Shown: piece by piece, positions 44,093-52,900 of the stretch
Numbering within the stretch: position 1 is the stretch's first letter
Layout of the letters: every line of letters starts with the position of its first letter
Assembly: GCA_964621905.1 (NCBI GenBank)
Contig: CAZUNG010000001.1
Location: 62,001-126,000 of the forward strand
DNA: 64,000 bases
DNA from: Ruminococcus_G sp964621905
Lineage (GTDB): Bacteria > Bacillota > Clostridia > Lachnospirales > Lachnospiraceae
Reading direction: 5' to 3'
Position numbers and translations under genes: made by a program
The notes under the pieces: generated by a model
The model's database searches: none
What the model saw: the letters and a program-made list of their open reading frames with translations, nothing else
What the model was told of the DNA's origin: nothing

Positions 44093-46147
44093 ATGGATGA
44101 AAAGTTAAAACCACTGTTTACACCATGGAAAATCGGGAACTGCACCATCAAAAACCGTATTGTTTTGACCTCAATGGGAGGAACGAATCTTTTAGGCTGG
44201 ATGGAAAAGAACCATTTTGACAAAGATGGGGCACGGTTTATCATGGAAGCGGCAAAGAATCAGGCCGGTCTGGTATTGCCGGGCTGCCAGCCGGTGTATA
44301 ACCCGATGTTCGGGCAGTGGCTTTATAAGAATAAAAAGATGTATCAAGACTTAAAAGCGTGGCTTCCTGAGTTTCACAAGACAGGAGCGAAATTATTTGT
44401 TCAGCTGACTGCAGGGTTTGGGCGGTCTTTTACAGTCAGTGAGATGATGGAGACACTTTATACCAACCGGTTTCTAAGAGTGGTCTCCAAACCGTTCATG
44501 AATCTGGACAAAATCACGGCTTCGGCCAGCCCTTCACCCAACCGCTGGTCTGATAAGGTGCCGTCCAGAGAGATGACGGTAAAAGAGATCCATGAGTTCA
44601 TAGAAGCCTTTGCAGAATGTGCAAAGCTGCTTCAGGATGCAGGGGTGGACGGGGTTGAGATTCACGCAGTCCATGAAGGCTATCTGCTTGATCAGTTCAC
44701 TTTGAATTATGTCAACCGTCGTACAGATCAGTATGGAGGTTCGTTTGAAAACCGCTACCGTTTTGCGGCGGAGATCGTGCAGGCCATCAAGAAGGTGTGC
44801 GGGGATGATTATCCGGTATCTTTAAGATACAGTGTCCGCTCTATGACGAAGGGATACCGGGAAGGCGCTTTGCCGGGGGAAGACTTTATAGAAGCCGGAA
44901 GGGATATGGAGGAATCAGAAAAAGCCGCAAAGTACCTTCAGGATGCCGGTTACGATATGCTGAACTGTGATAACGGTACGTATGATGCGTGGTACTGGGC
45001 GCATCCTCCGATCTATATGCCAAAGAACTGCAACCTGCAGGATGTGGAGCATATCCGAAAGTTCGTGGATATACCCGTTGTCTGTGCCGGGCGGATGGAT
45101 CCAGCCGCAGCGGCGGCATCGATTGCGGCCGGGAAGATTGATGGTGCAGGTTTTGCCCGTCAGTTTCTGGCTGACCAGCAGTGGGTGACAAAGATGATGG
45201 AGGGAAGAGAGGAAGACATACGGCCATGCATCTTATGCCACAACGGATGCTTTAATATGTGCCACTATAAAGGTGTTCCAAATGATCAGGATCTTTCAGA
45301 CAGCCTGCATCTGGCCCGGTGTGCCGTCAACGCGGAGACGATGCAGTGGAACAGGCATTATATTAAAAAGACCGCATCACCTGCGAAAGTACATATCATC
45401 GGCGGGGGAATCGGCGGAATGGAAGCGGCCAGAGTATTGAAACTCAGAGGCCATCAACCGGTCATCTATGAAAAAAGCGCTACTCTGGGAGGAACGTTTA
45501 TCCCGGCAAGTGCGGAGTCTTATAAAGATAAGCTCAGAGATCTGCTGACATGGTACAGACGTCAGATGGAAGTGCTGAAGATAGAAATTCACCTGAACGA
45601 AGAGATCAGAGAAACGGCACAGTTTAATCATGAGGCAGTCATCATTGCAACGGGAGCTGTCCCCAGAGTTCTGAAACATGTACCGGGCCATGAACGTATG
45701 ATTGAAGCGTGCGAATATCTAAACGGCGCCGAAGTCGGTGATGTGGTGGCTGTGATCGGAGGCGGGCTGACGGGCAGTGAGATTGCGTATGAACTGGCAT
45801 TGAATGGGAAGAAACCGGTCATTGTCGAGATGAAGGATGATCTGATCTCACAGAAAGGCGTCTGTCTCGCCAACAGCTCCTATCTGCGCGAATGGTTTGC
45901 ACTTCATCAGGTCCCTGTCTATCTGGAGACGATACTTGAGAGAGTAAATGAGGATTCGATTATCTGCCGTACCAGAGAAGGAAAAGAAGTGGAGATCGCA
46001 TGTGATTCTGTGATCAGTTCCGCAGGCTATATCAAAAGCCCTCTGTCGGACAAAAGAAAAGGCACGTATCTAGTGGGAGACTGTCTGAAAGTAGGAAATC
46101 TCAGGTCGGTTGTCTGGAGCGCATACGAGGCGGCAATGAAAATCTGA
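44093..46147 (+). CDS. Old Yellow Enzyme-type Fe-S/FMN/FAD ene-reductase
   Basis: This 684-residue protein has the layout of 2,4-dienoyl-CoA reductase and BaiCD-type enzymes. An N-terminal FMN TIM barrel (about 1-365, opening LFTPWKIGNCTIKNRIV and containing GVEIHAVHEGYLLDQF) is followed by a Fe-S site with Cys379, Cys382, Cys386 and probably Cys410. The C-terminal FAD/NAD(P)H domains show IIGGGIGGMEAARV near 437 and VIGGGLTGSEIAYE near 560. Such enzymes reduce activated C=C bonds. The start is ATG 44093, with GAGGGGG 7 bases upstream; ATG 44087 is too close to the SD. It leads an operon with aconitase X, so the substrate is probably the unsaturated product of that dehydratase. The real substrate is unknown. 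Confidence 0.88.
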   Translation: MDEKLKPLFTPWKIGNCTIKNRIVLTSMGGTNLLGWMEKNHFDKDGARFIMEAAKNQAGLVLPGCQPVYNPMFGQWLYKNKKMYQDLKAWLPEFHKTGAKLFVQLTAGFGRSFTVSEMMETLYTNRFLRVVSKPFMNLDKITASASPSPNRWSDKVPSREMTVKEIHEFIEAFAECAKLLQDAGVDGVEIHAVHEGYLLDQFTLNYVNRRTDQYGGSFENRYRFAAEIVQAIKKVCGDDYPVSLRYSVRSMTKGYREGALPGEDFIEAGRDMEESEKAAKYLQDAGYDMLNCDNGTYDAWYWAHPPIYMPKNCNLQDVEHIRKFVDIPVVCAGRMDPAAAAASIAAGKIDGAGFARQFLADQQWVTKMMEGREEDIRPCILCHNGCFNMCHYKGVPNDQDLSDSLHLARCAVNAETMQWNRHYIKKTASPAKVHIIGGGIGGMEAARVLKLRGHQPVIYEKSATLGGTFIPASAESYKDKLRDLLTWYRRQMEVLKIEIHLNEEIRETAQFNHEAVIIATGAVPRVLKHVPGHERMIEACEYLNGAEVGDVVAVIGGGLTGSEIAYELALNGKKPVIVEMKDDLISQKGVCLANSSYLREWFALHQVPVYLETILERVNEDSIICRTREGKEVEIACDSVISSAGYIKSPLSDKRKGTYLVGDCLKVGNLRSVVWSAYEAAMKI

Positions 46148-46162
46148 TCGGAGGCGGATAAA

Positions 46163-47455
46163 ATGACAGAATGCAAGATGAAGCTGTCGGACGAGCAGAA
46201 AGCGCTCTTAAACGGCAGTAAAGGTGATGTTATGGCAAAAGTGATGGAGACGATGATCCGCTACGGTGAACTGTTTGGTGCGGACGGCATGGTTCCTATC
46301 ACCAATAACTATAATCATCTGGTCACTTCTTTTGGACTTAAGGCACTGGGGCCTGTCTATGATCTGATGGAGAAACTGATCAGTGCCGGCTGTACATCTG
46401 TACAGCAGTTCACTGTGGATCCCAGACCTCTGGACCGTAAAGTGCCGGCTTCTTTTTTACAGAATATTGTCTTTCGGCATTTCATGTACAGCAGGCAGGA
46501 TTACTACGAAAATCAGCTGGATCAGCTGGGTCTGCTTGATAAGGATGCGTTTACGTGTACCTGTTATATGGACGAAGTTGGAAATACACCAGGACAGGGG
46601 GAGGTTCTTTCGTGGTCAGAATCGTCCGCTGTTGTGTATGCCAATTCCGTTCTCGGAGCCAGATGCAACCGAAATTCAGGAATTATAGATCTGATGGGCG
46701 CCATTTTGGGTTTTGTTCCGCATTTTGGACTGCTGACAGATGAGGGACGAAAGGCATCCTGGATCATTGAGATCAGAACGACAAAGAAGCCGGAAGCACA
46801 GCTTTTGGGATCTGCCATCGGCATGAAAGTGATGGAAGATGTACCGTATATCGTGGGGCTGGATCGGTGGCTGGGGAAGCTGGATGAAGATGCCCGGACA
46901 TACCTTAAAGACTTCGGTGCGGCTACGGCCTCCAACGGTGCGGTAGGTCTCTATCATGTGGAGGGAATCACACCGGAGGCGGTGCAGAAGGGGAAGAAGC
47001 TGCTGACTGAGGACGCCAAAGTATACATCATCGATGATGCAGAGCTGCAGCGTGTCTATGACAGTTATCCGGTTATCTGGAAACATGAAAACGCCCGGCC
47101 GAAACTATGCTTTATGGGGTGTCCGCATATGAGCCTGAATCAGCTGATCAGCTGGACGAAAAGGGTGGAGCGGGGATTAAAAGAAGCGGGACATGACAAA
47201 GTTGTGATTCCCACAGTGTTTACTGCTGCTCCGGCAGTTCTTAAGAAGTTTGAAGAAACAGTTTATGCGGAGCGTCTTGAGAAGACGGGGGTGATTGTTT
47301 CGTATATCTGTCCTCTGATGTATATGAATAATCCATTGAGCGCCAGTATGCCTGTCATCACATCCAGCAATAAGCTTCGTACCTATACAAGTGCAAGGTA
47401 TTATACGGATGATGAGATTCTGCAGCAGATTACAAAAGGAGGGAACGCATCATGA
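46163..47455 (+). CDS. Aconitase X catalytic (large) subunit
   Basis: The 430-residue protein matches the AcnX catalytic family (formerly DUF521). Recognisable segments are LFGADGMVPITNNYNH, TCTCYMDEVGNTPGQGE, SSAVVYANSVLGARCNRNSG and FMGCPHMSLNQL; the cysteines in these blocks are candidate Fe-S ligands. Characterised members dehydrate cis-3-hydroxy-L-proline (bacterial) or mevalonate phosphate (archaeal). Here the two subunits are separate genes, and neighbours do not include proline-utilisation genes, so the substrate is open. The start ATG 46163 follows GGAGGCGG, 15 bases after the reductase stop. It overlaps the small-subunit gene by four bases (ATGA). Confidence 0.87.
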   Translation: MTECKMKLSDEQKALLNGSKGDVMAKVMETMIRYGELFGADGMVPITNNYNHLVTSFGLKALGPVYDLMEKLISAGCTSVQQFTVDPRPLDRKVPASFLQNIVFRHFMYSRQDYYENQLDQLGLLDKDAFTCTCYMDEVGNTPGQGEVLSWSESSAVVYANSVLGARCNRNSGIIDLMGAILGFVPHFGLLTDEGRKASWIIEIRTTKKPEAQLLGSAIGMKVMEDVPYIVGLDRWLGKLDEDARTYLKDFGAATASNGAVGLYHVEGITPEAVQKGKKLLTEDAKVYIIDDAELQRVYDSYPVIWKHENARPKLCFMGCPHMSLNQLISWTKRVERGLKEAGHDKVVIPTVFTAAPAVLKKFEETVYAERLEKTGVIVSYICPLMYMNNPLSASMPVITSSNKLRTYTSARYYTDDEILQQITKGGNAS

Positions 47456-47898
47456 AACGTTTTCAGGGAAGAGTCGTCACTCCGGGAAACATCACGGCGC
47501 CGGCCCTCGTATCTCACGGAGGCTTAAATACACTGGCTTCATTTCAGAAAGCGCTGCAGTTCGGCGATAGGAAAGCAACCTGTGGGGATCAGAATAATGC
47601 AGATTTATACGGCAAACAGATGGTGGGGAAAGCACTGTGCCTTCCGAGAACAATCGGCTCCACGACGGGAGGACTTGTGCTTTACTGTGCCTGTTGCATG
47701 AACCGGCAGCCTGCCTGCCTGTTGTTTTCGGAGCCGATAGATTCCCTTGCGGCGGCGGGGACGATACTGGCAGATGTCTGGCTTGATGAGATTGTGATGC
47801 CGGTGGTGGACTCTCTGGGAGAAGCATTTCTGAACTATATCAGGGATGATATGACCATTACGATCAGAGAGAATGGTGTTGTGGAAGTGGACGGCTAG
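47452..47898 (+). CDS. Aconitase X swivel (small) subunit
   Basis: The 148-residue protein is the DUF126/AcnX swivel domain: FQGRVVTPGNITAPALVS at the start, FGDRKATCGDQNNADLYGKQM, and LPRTIGSTTGGLVLYCACC in the centre. In aconitase-type enzymes the swivel domain closes over the active site and its serine (here in IGSTTGG) acts in catalysis. Its ATG overlaps the stop of the large subunit, so the two are made in equal amounts. A hairpin terminator follows at 47921-47963, ending the three-gene operon. Confidence 0.87.
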   Translation: MKRFQGRVVTPGNITAPALVSHGGLNTLASFQKALQFGDRKATCGDQNNADLYGKQMVGKALCLPRTIGSTTGGLVLYCACCMNRQPACLLFSEPIDSLAAAGTILADVWLDEIVMPVVDSLGEAFLNYIRDDMTITIRENGVVEVDG

Positions 47899-47920
47899 AC
47901 GGCTGCCCCTCAGAGGCCAT

Positions 47921-47964
47921 AAGCCCCCATAAATGACGGGATCCGTTGTTTGTGGGGGCTTTGT
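47921..47964 (+). terminator. Intrinsic terminator after aconitase X operon
   Basis: AAGCCCCCA (47921-47929) pairs with TGGGGGCTT (47953-47961); an inner ACGG/CCGT stem adds stability. The U-tract is short (TTTGTCT). Confidence 0.7.
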
Positions 47965-48010
47965 CTATGGATTTTGCGGGAAAATTAGAATGGATATTAC
48001 AAAGAGAACA

Positions 48011-48019
48011 TGGTATAAT
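48011..48019 (+). promoter_or_regulatory. Extended -10 promoter of carboxypeptidase gene
   Basis: TGGTATAAT (48011-48019) fits the extended -10 consensus. The -35 region is poor. The start codon lies 36 bases downstream. Confidence 0.5.
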
Positions 48020-48054
48020 GGGCGCATGTTGACCATGAAGCAGGAGATTTCACG

Positions 48055-49074
48055 ATGAAGAACCAAAGAAAAAACAAGAAAAAGAAAAGGAACCCGATCT
48101 TCAGAATTGTGCTGTTTTTCGCATGTATTGTATTTGTTCTGACAGCATTTAGGGCGGCGGGGGATATCAGTAAACGTACGCACGATGAAGGAGAAGCCCC
48201 AGTGGTTTTCGATGGTACGAAAGCGCAGGATGTGGACACGGAAGAGAACAAAGAGGATGATGCGGAGCCGGAAGAAGAAAAGACAGCGGCAAAGACGGCA
48301 GAGCTGACAGATGAGATTACCAGCAGTCATGCAGTTTTTATAGAGCAACGTACAGGTCATGTTGTAGCCGAGAAGGATGCCAGATCCAGAATCAGCCCAG
48401 CGTCCATGACAAAGATACTCACCATCCTGGTAGCGGCAGAACATGTTGAGAATCTGGATGACACGTTTACGATTACCCAGGAAATTGTGGATTACAGTTA
48501 TATCAATGAATGCAGCAGTGCGGGATTTGTCGCAAATGATACCGTGACGGTGCGCGATTTGTTTTACGGAACGATTCTGCCGTCCGGCGGAGATGCCGCG
48601 ACGGCTCTTGCCATATATGTGGCGGGATCTTTAGAGGATTTTGTCGGAATGATGAACGAGAAGCTGAAAGAACTGGGGCTTTCCGACACGGCGCACTTTA
48701 CCAACAGTGCAGGGCTGTATGATGAGGATCATTACTGTACAACCTATGATATGGCTGTGATCCTCAAAGCGGCGGTTGCAAATGATCTGTGCAAAGAAGT
48801 GTTATCTGCCCGTACTTACGAGATTCCTGCCTGTGAGCCGCACCCGGAAGGAATTCAGCTTTCAAACTGGTTTCTGCGCCGCATTGAAGATAAGGACACA
48901 GGTGGGGAAGTATTGTGTGCCAAGACCGGTTATGTGGAGCAGTCCGGGAACTGTTCCGCCAGTTACGGCATTGGGAGCGGGGGAAAAGAGTATATCTGCG
49001 TGACAGCCAATGCTGACGGTGTCTGGGCGTGCATAGACGATCATGTTGTGCTGTATCAAAAGTTCTCCGTGTAG
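48055..49074 (+). CDS. D-alanyl-D-alanine carboxypeptidase (peptidase S11)
   Basis: This penicillin-binding-type carboxypeptidase of 339 residues trims the terminal D-Ala from peptidoglycan stems. A basic N-terminus and one membrane helix (about 18-38) anchor or export it, followed by an acidic linker. The serine motif SPASMTK holds the nucleophile Ser and Lys, the second motif reads ECSSAGF in place of the usual SxN, and KTG lies in CAKTGYVEQSGNCS. The PBP5-type C-terminal domain is missing, so it is a short form (VanY/DacF-like). The start ATG 48055 has AGGAGA upstream. The altered second motif needs checking against the family. Confidence 0.87.
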   Translation: MKNQRKNKKKKRNPIFRIVLFFACIVFVLTAFRAAGDISKRTHDEGEAPVVFDGTKAQDVDTEENKEDDAEPEEEKTAAKTAELTDEITSSHAVFIEQRTGHVVAEKDARSRISPASMTKILTILVAAEHVENLDDTFTITQEIVDYSYINECSSAGFVANDTVTVRDLFYGTILPSGGDAATALAIYVAGSLEDFVGMMNEKLKELGLSDTAHFTNSAGLYDEDHYCTTYDMAVILKAAVANDLCKEVLSARTYEIPACEPHPEGIQLSNWFLRRIEDKDTGGEVLCAKTGYVEQSGNCSASYGIGSGGKEYICVTANADGVWACIDDHVVLYQKFSV

Positions 49075-49212
49075 TTGTCGTACTGCAGGACAGTGTGGGT
49101 TTTTATAAAACATATGTATGATGGAGAAAAATGAGAAAAGGAGTATCTTTCTAATTTTGAGCAGCTCGCCGAAGACGGCTGATATTCTGACAGAAGTAGA
49201 TTTTTCTCTTGA

Positions 49213-49401
49213 GATATCAGCTTTATCGGAGGAATTCTTTCGATAAAGCTGGACCGGTTTTCGTATGGATATCAGTACGGCGCAGCCTATAATGCTGCTG
49301 TAAAGACAACGGAGGATTTTCTGAAAGGCGATAAAATCGGAATACCAAAAGATAATCCGAATCTGACTCAGAATTATCCAGGACTTTTATCACAGCTTTA
49401 A
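49213..49401 (+). pseudogene. Decayed gene fragment of unknown family
   Basis: A frame with no start codon runs from 49213 to a TAA at 49399-49401 and reads IKLDRFSYGYQYGAAYNAAV, then FLKGDKIGIPKDNPNLTQNY. It looks like the C-terminal 50-60 residues of a real protein, but I cannot name the family. The upstream 130 bases (49080-49212) are non-coding in all frames I followed. A truncated remnant is the best reading. Confidence 0.35.
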
Positions 49402-49438
49402 AGGAAGGTAACTGTATAAAGATTGGAGCTTATAAAAA

Positions 49439-49484
49439 AAGATGCAGACACTTAATCAATGTTTCGAAAAAGTGTCTGCATCTT
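49439..49484. terminator. Perfect 15-bp hairpin, minus-strand terminator
   Basis: AAGATGCAGACACTT (49439-49453) pairs perfectly with AAGTGTCTGCATCTT (49470-49484) around a 16-base loop. On the minus strand the stem is followed by a T7 run, the form of an intrinsic terminator; on the plus strand it is not. No minus-strand gene remains upstream of it. Confidence 0.55.
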
Positions 49485-49765
49485 CCTGTTTTCAATATAA
49501 ATATCTGCTGATTCCACGCTTCATGGCAGTCCAAATTATCCGAATGATCTATGATAGAATAACGGAGATCACACTGCCGAACATGTTTATCAGGGACATT
49601 GAGACAGAAGGAAAAGCGTTGCTCACAATTTATGAACCGTATGTTCTGAAGACGGCCATTACATTTGAATGTGAGGCCCCTTCCATCCGGAAATTCAAAG
49701 TCAGGATGGAAAAGGTTGAGAGAACTAAAATTGTAATTAAGATTATGTTCCGCCGAAATGCATGA
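49442..49765 (+). other. Questionable 107-residue ORF
   Basis: The frame from ATG 49442 encodes a 107-residue basic, hydrophobic-rich sequence with no recognised domain. The ATG lies inside the 15-bp hairpin, and the nearest GGAG (49425-49428) is 13 bases away. Translation is doubtful. The region may be a remnant of a gene that formerly used the adjacent terminator. Confidence 0.2.
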
Positions 49766-49862
49766 TTCATGCAGGAACCCCGCTTTCCATCATTTTAAGA
49801 TTATTGTATTTTACTTTCCAAAAGAATTCAATTGAATTTGAAAAATGAAAGTGTACGTTGCG

Positions 49863-49891
49863 TTGACCTGGCCCGAAATTATTGCTATACT
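49863..49891 (+). promoter_or_regulatory. Strong promoter of REC-HD-GYP-PAS-GGDEF gene
   Basis: TTGACC (49863-49868) and TATACT (49886-49891) are exactly 17 bases apart, and TGC precedes the -10 (extended form). The start would fall near 49898. Confidence 0.75.
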
Positions 49892-49919
49892 TTAAATATT
49901 CATATAAAGAGGATTTTTT

Positions 49920-49963
49920 CGGTTCAGCCTGTCAGGAATTTTGTTCGTGCTGAACCGTTTTTT
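49920..49963 (+). promoter_or_regulatory. Leader terminator/attenuator before c-di-GMP gene
   Basis: CGGTTCAGC (49920-49928) pairs with GCTGAACCG (49949-49957), a perfect 9-bp stem over a 20-base loop, followed at once by six Ts (49958-49963). The SD GGAGGG (49964-49969) and ATG 49977 come next. An intrinsic terminator inside the leader, between promoter and gene, is the classic attenuator layout. No alternative antiterminator stem is obvious and no known riboswitch is recognised. Confidence 0.65.
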
Positions 49964-49976
49964 GGAGGGAAAACGC

Positions 49977-52900
49977 ATGAATCGGAACACACTTTTGATT
50001 GTGGATGACATGGAAATCAATCGTGCCATTCTCCGTTCTTTATTTGAGCAGGAATATAATCTTTTGGAAGCGGAAAACGGAGAACAGGGATTAATGCTGC
50101 TTAATCAATATAAGAACACGATAGCAGCCGTGCTTCTGGATATTGTCATGCCCGTTAAAGACGGATATGAAGTCATGATTGAGATGTCTCAAAACAGACT
50201 GCTGGATGAGGTTCCGGTAATTGTGATCACAGCACAGGATTCGACAGAGAACGAGGTGCGTGCATTTGATCTCGGGGCTTCGGACATTGTGATGAAGCCG
50301 TTTGAACCGCATGTAGTGCGGCGCCGGGTGGAAAATGTAGTAGAACTGAACCGGCATAAACGTCATCTGGAGGAACTCGTAGAGGAACAGGCGATAAATC
50401 TGAGGGAATCAAAAGCTGCCCTGATGGATGCACTGTCTTCTGTGATTGAGCACCGCGGCATTGAGTCCGGGCAGCATGTTCTGCGTATCCGGATGTTCAC
50501 GAAACTGCTTTTGGAAGATGTGATGGATAATTATCCGGAGTACGGGCTCGATGATCAGAAAATCGGTGTTATCTCCAGTGCCGCCGCACTTCATGATATT
50601 GGTAAAATAGCAATTCCGGATGCGATACTGAATAAACCGGGTCCCCTGACGGTGGATGAATTTGAGGTTATGAAAACACACGCAGAAAAGAGCTGTGAGA
50701 TACTGGCCGGACTGGAGCGGATGCATGACAGGGAATACCTGCAGTATGCGTATGATATCTGCCGTTATCACCATGAGCGGTGGGATGGAAATGGCTATCC
50801 GGATGGATTGACCGGGGAGAATATCCCCATTTGTGCACAGGTGGCGGGCGTTGCGGATGTGTATGACGCACTGACGAGCGACCGTGTATATCAAAAGGCA
50901 TTTTCTCCGGAAAAAGCTTATAATATGATTTTGAACGGTGAATGCGGATTATTTCCGCCAAAGCTGCTGGAATGCTTTAAAAATGTCAGGGAGTCTTTTG
51001 CGGTTCTGACCAGGGAGTATGCGGATGGAAAATCTCCCAATGCTGATTTTGAAACAATCTTAAGCCGGGATATCCATAAGACAGAAGCAGAAAATACCCT
51101 GGAACTTGGTCAGATGAAATATTTTGCAATGCTAAGATATGAGAATTCTACGGTGATGGAAGTGGATATCGACAGTGGAGTTTACCATTTGGTTTATACA
51201 CAGAACAGCGATTTTGACCAACTTCGTTCGGGGAGCCTGTTTGACGAGTCTTATCGGGCATTTGTAGAAAAATCGGTTCATCCTGATGACAGGAGCAGTG
51301 TTCTGGAAAAACGCTGTATCGATATGTTTCTGTCAAGCGGAGCGATGAAGTGTTCTCAGACTTACCGGGTATTTCACATTGGTTCCGATGATTATGTCAG
51401 GTATGAGATGTCTGTTCTGCGTGTCAATATGGAGAATCCAAGACAGCATAAGCTGCTGCTGATCTGGCGCGCAGCGGAATCAGACCATTATGCCATATCA
51501 GTGAGAAATGCACAGGAAGGGCAGACTATAGAGAATTCCCTGGTTGGCATTCAGAAGTGTAGGAATGACAGATGGTTTACGATCTGTTACATCAATCAAG
51601 GATTCATCTCACTCTTTGGATACAGCCGGGAAGAGATAAAAGAAGTTTTTCAAAATCAGTTCGTGCAAATGATTTATCCGGATGATCGGGAGTATGTCCT
51701 GCAATGGTTCCGGGAACAGCAGTCCAGAAGCAATACATTTGAATTGGAATACCGTATCCGGACAAAAGATGGGCGTATCTTGTGGGTGCTTGATAAAAGT
51801 CAGCTGCTGACCGGTGAGGACGGCATAGAATATTTCAACCGTGTTCTCATCGACGTAACACATATCAGGCAGGAACAGGAAAAGCTGCGTCTGACGATGG
51901 AACGCCATCAGATTATCATGGACCAGTCCAATGATATTATTTTTGAATGGGATATTCAGCAGAACAAGATTTTTTATTCTTCCAACTGGGTGAAAAAATT
52001 TGGATACCAGCCGATTTCGGAGAAAATTGATCTGCGGATTCCACAGGCATCCCATATTCTGCCGGAAGATATGCCCAATTTCCTGGAGCTGATGAAAAAA
52101 GTCAGTTCCGGTGAGCCATACGGGGAAGCGGAACTGCGTATTGCAAATGCGGACAGCCGTTACATCTGGTGCCGTATCCGGGCAACGACACAGTTTAACG
52201 ATGACGGCAGACCTGTGAAGGCAGTCGGCGTCATACTGGATATTGACAGTGAGAAACGCCATGCGCAGGATTTGCTTGACAAGGCGGAACGGGATCATCT
52301 GACACATTTGTTTAATAAAAATGCCGCACGTATCCGTATCCGGAGTGCGATGCGGCATTGGGAACATACCGGGACAGCAGCGATGATGATCATTGATCTG
52401 GACAATTTTAAAATGATTAATGATAATTTCGGACATATGTTCGGAGATGCGGTGCTAAAGGAAGTCGCTGCACAGATGCAGAGACTTTTCCGCACGGAGG
52501 ACGTTGTCTCACGTATCGGCGGAGATGAATTTCTGGTGTATATTAACAGGTTGCCGGATCTGAACGTTCTGTCAGAACGGGCGGAAAATCTTGTGGCAAC
52601 CATGCAGTCTGTTCTGGCTGATGAACTGCATCTCTGCCCGCTGTCCTGCAGTGTAGGAGTGGCATGTTTTCCGGAAGATGCGGGAAGTTTCCATGAATTG
52701 TTTCTATGCTGTGACAGAGCTCTTTACTATGCAAAAGCGCAGGGGAAAAATCAGTTCGCCATGTATAACAAACAGACGATGGCGAAGACGTTTGATCTGG
52801 ATCCACAGCAGGCGGTGACAGCAAATACAAGGATTGAATCAGATGAGGCATATGATCTTGAAAATACTGCAGTGATACAGCAGATATCTCAGCTTTTGTA

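Noticed and set aside
49898..49976. c-di-GMP riboswitch in the leader of the large c-di-GMP protein
   Set aside because: The leader is only about 80 bases and shows neither the GEMM-I nor the c-di-GMP-II core; only a single terminator stem is present.
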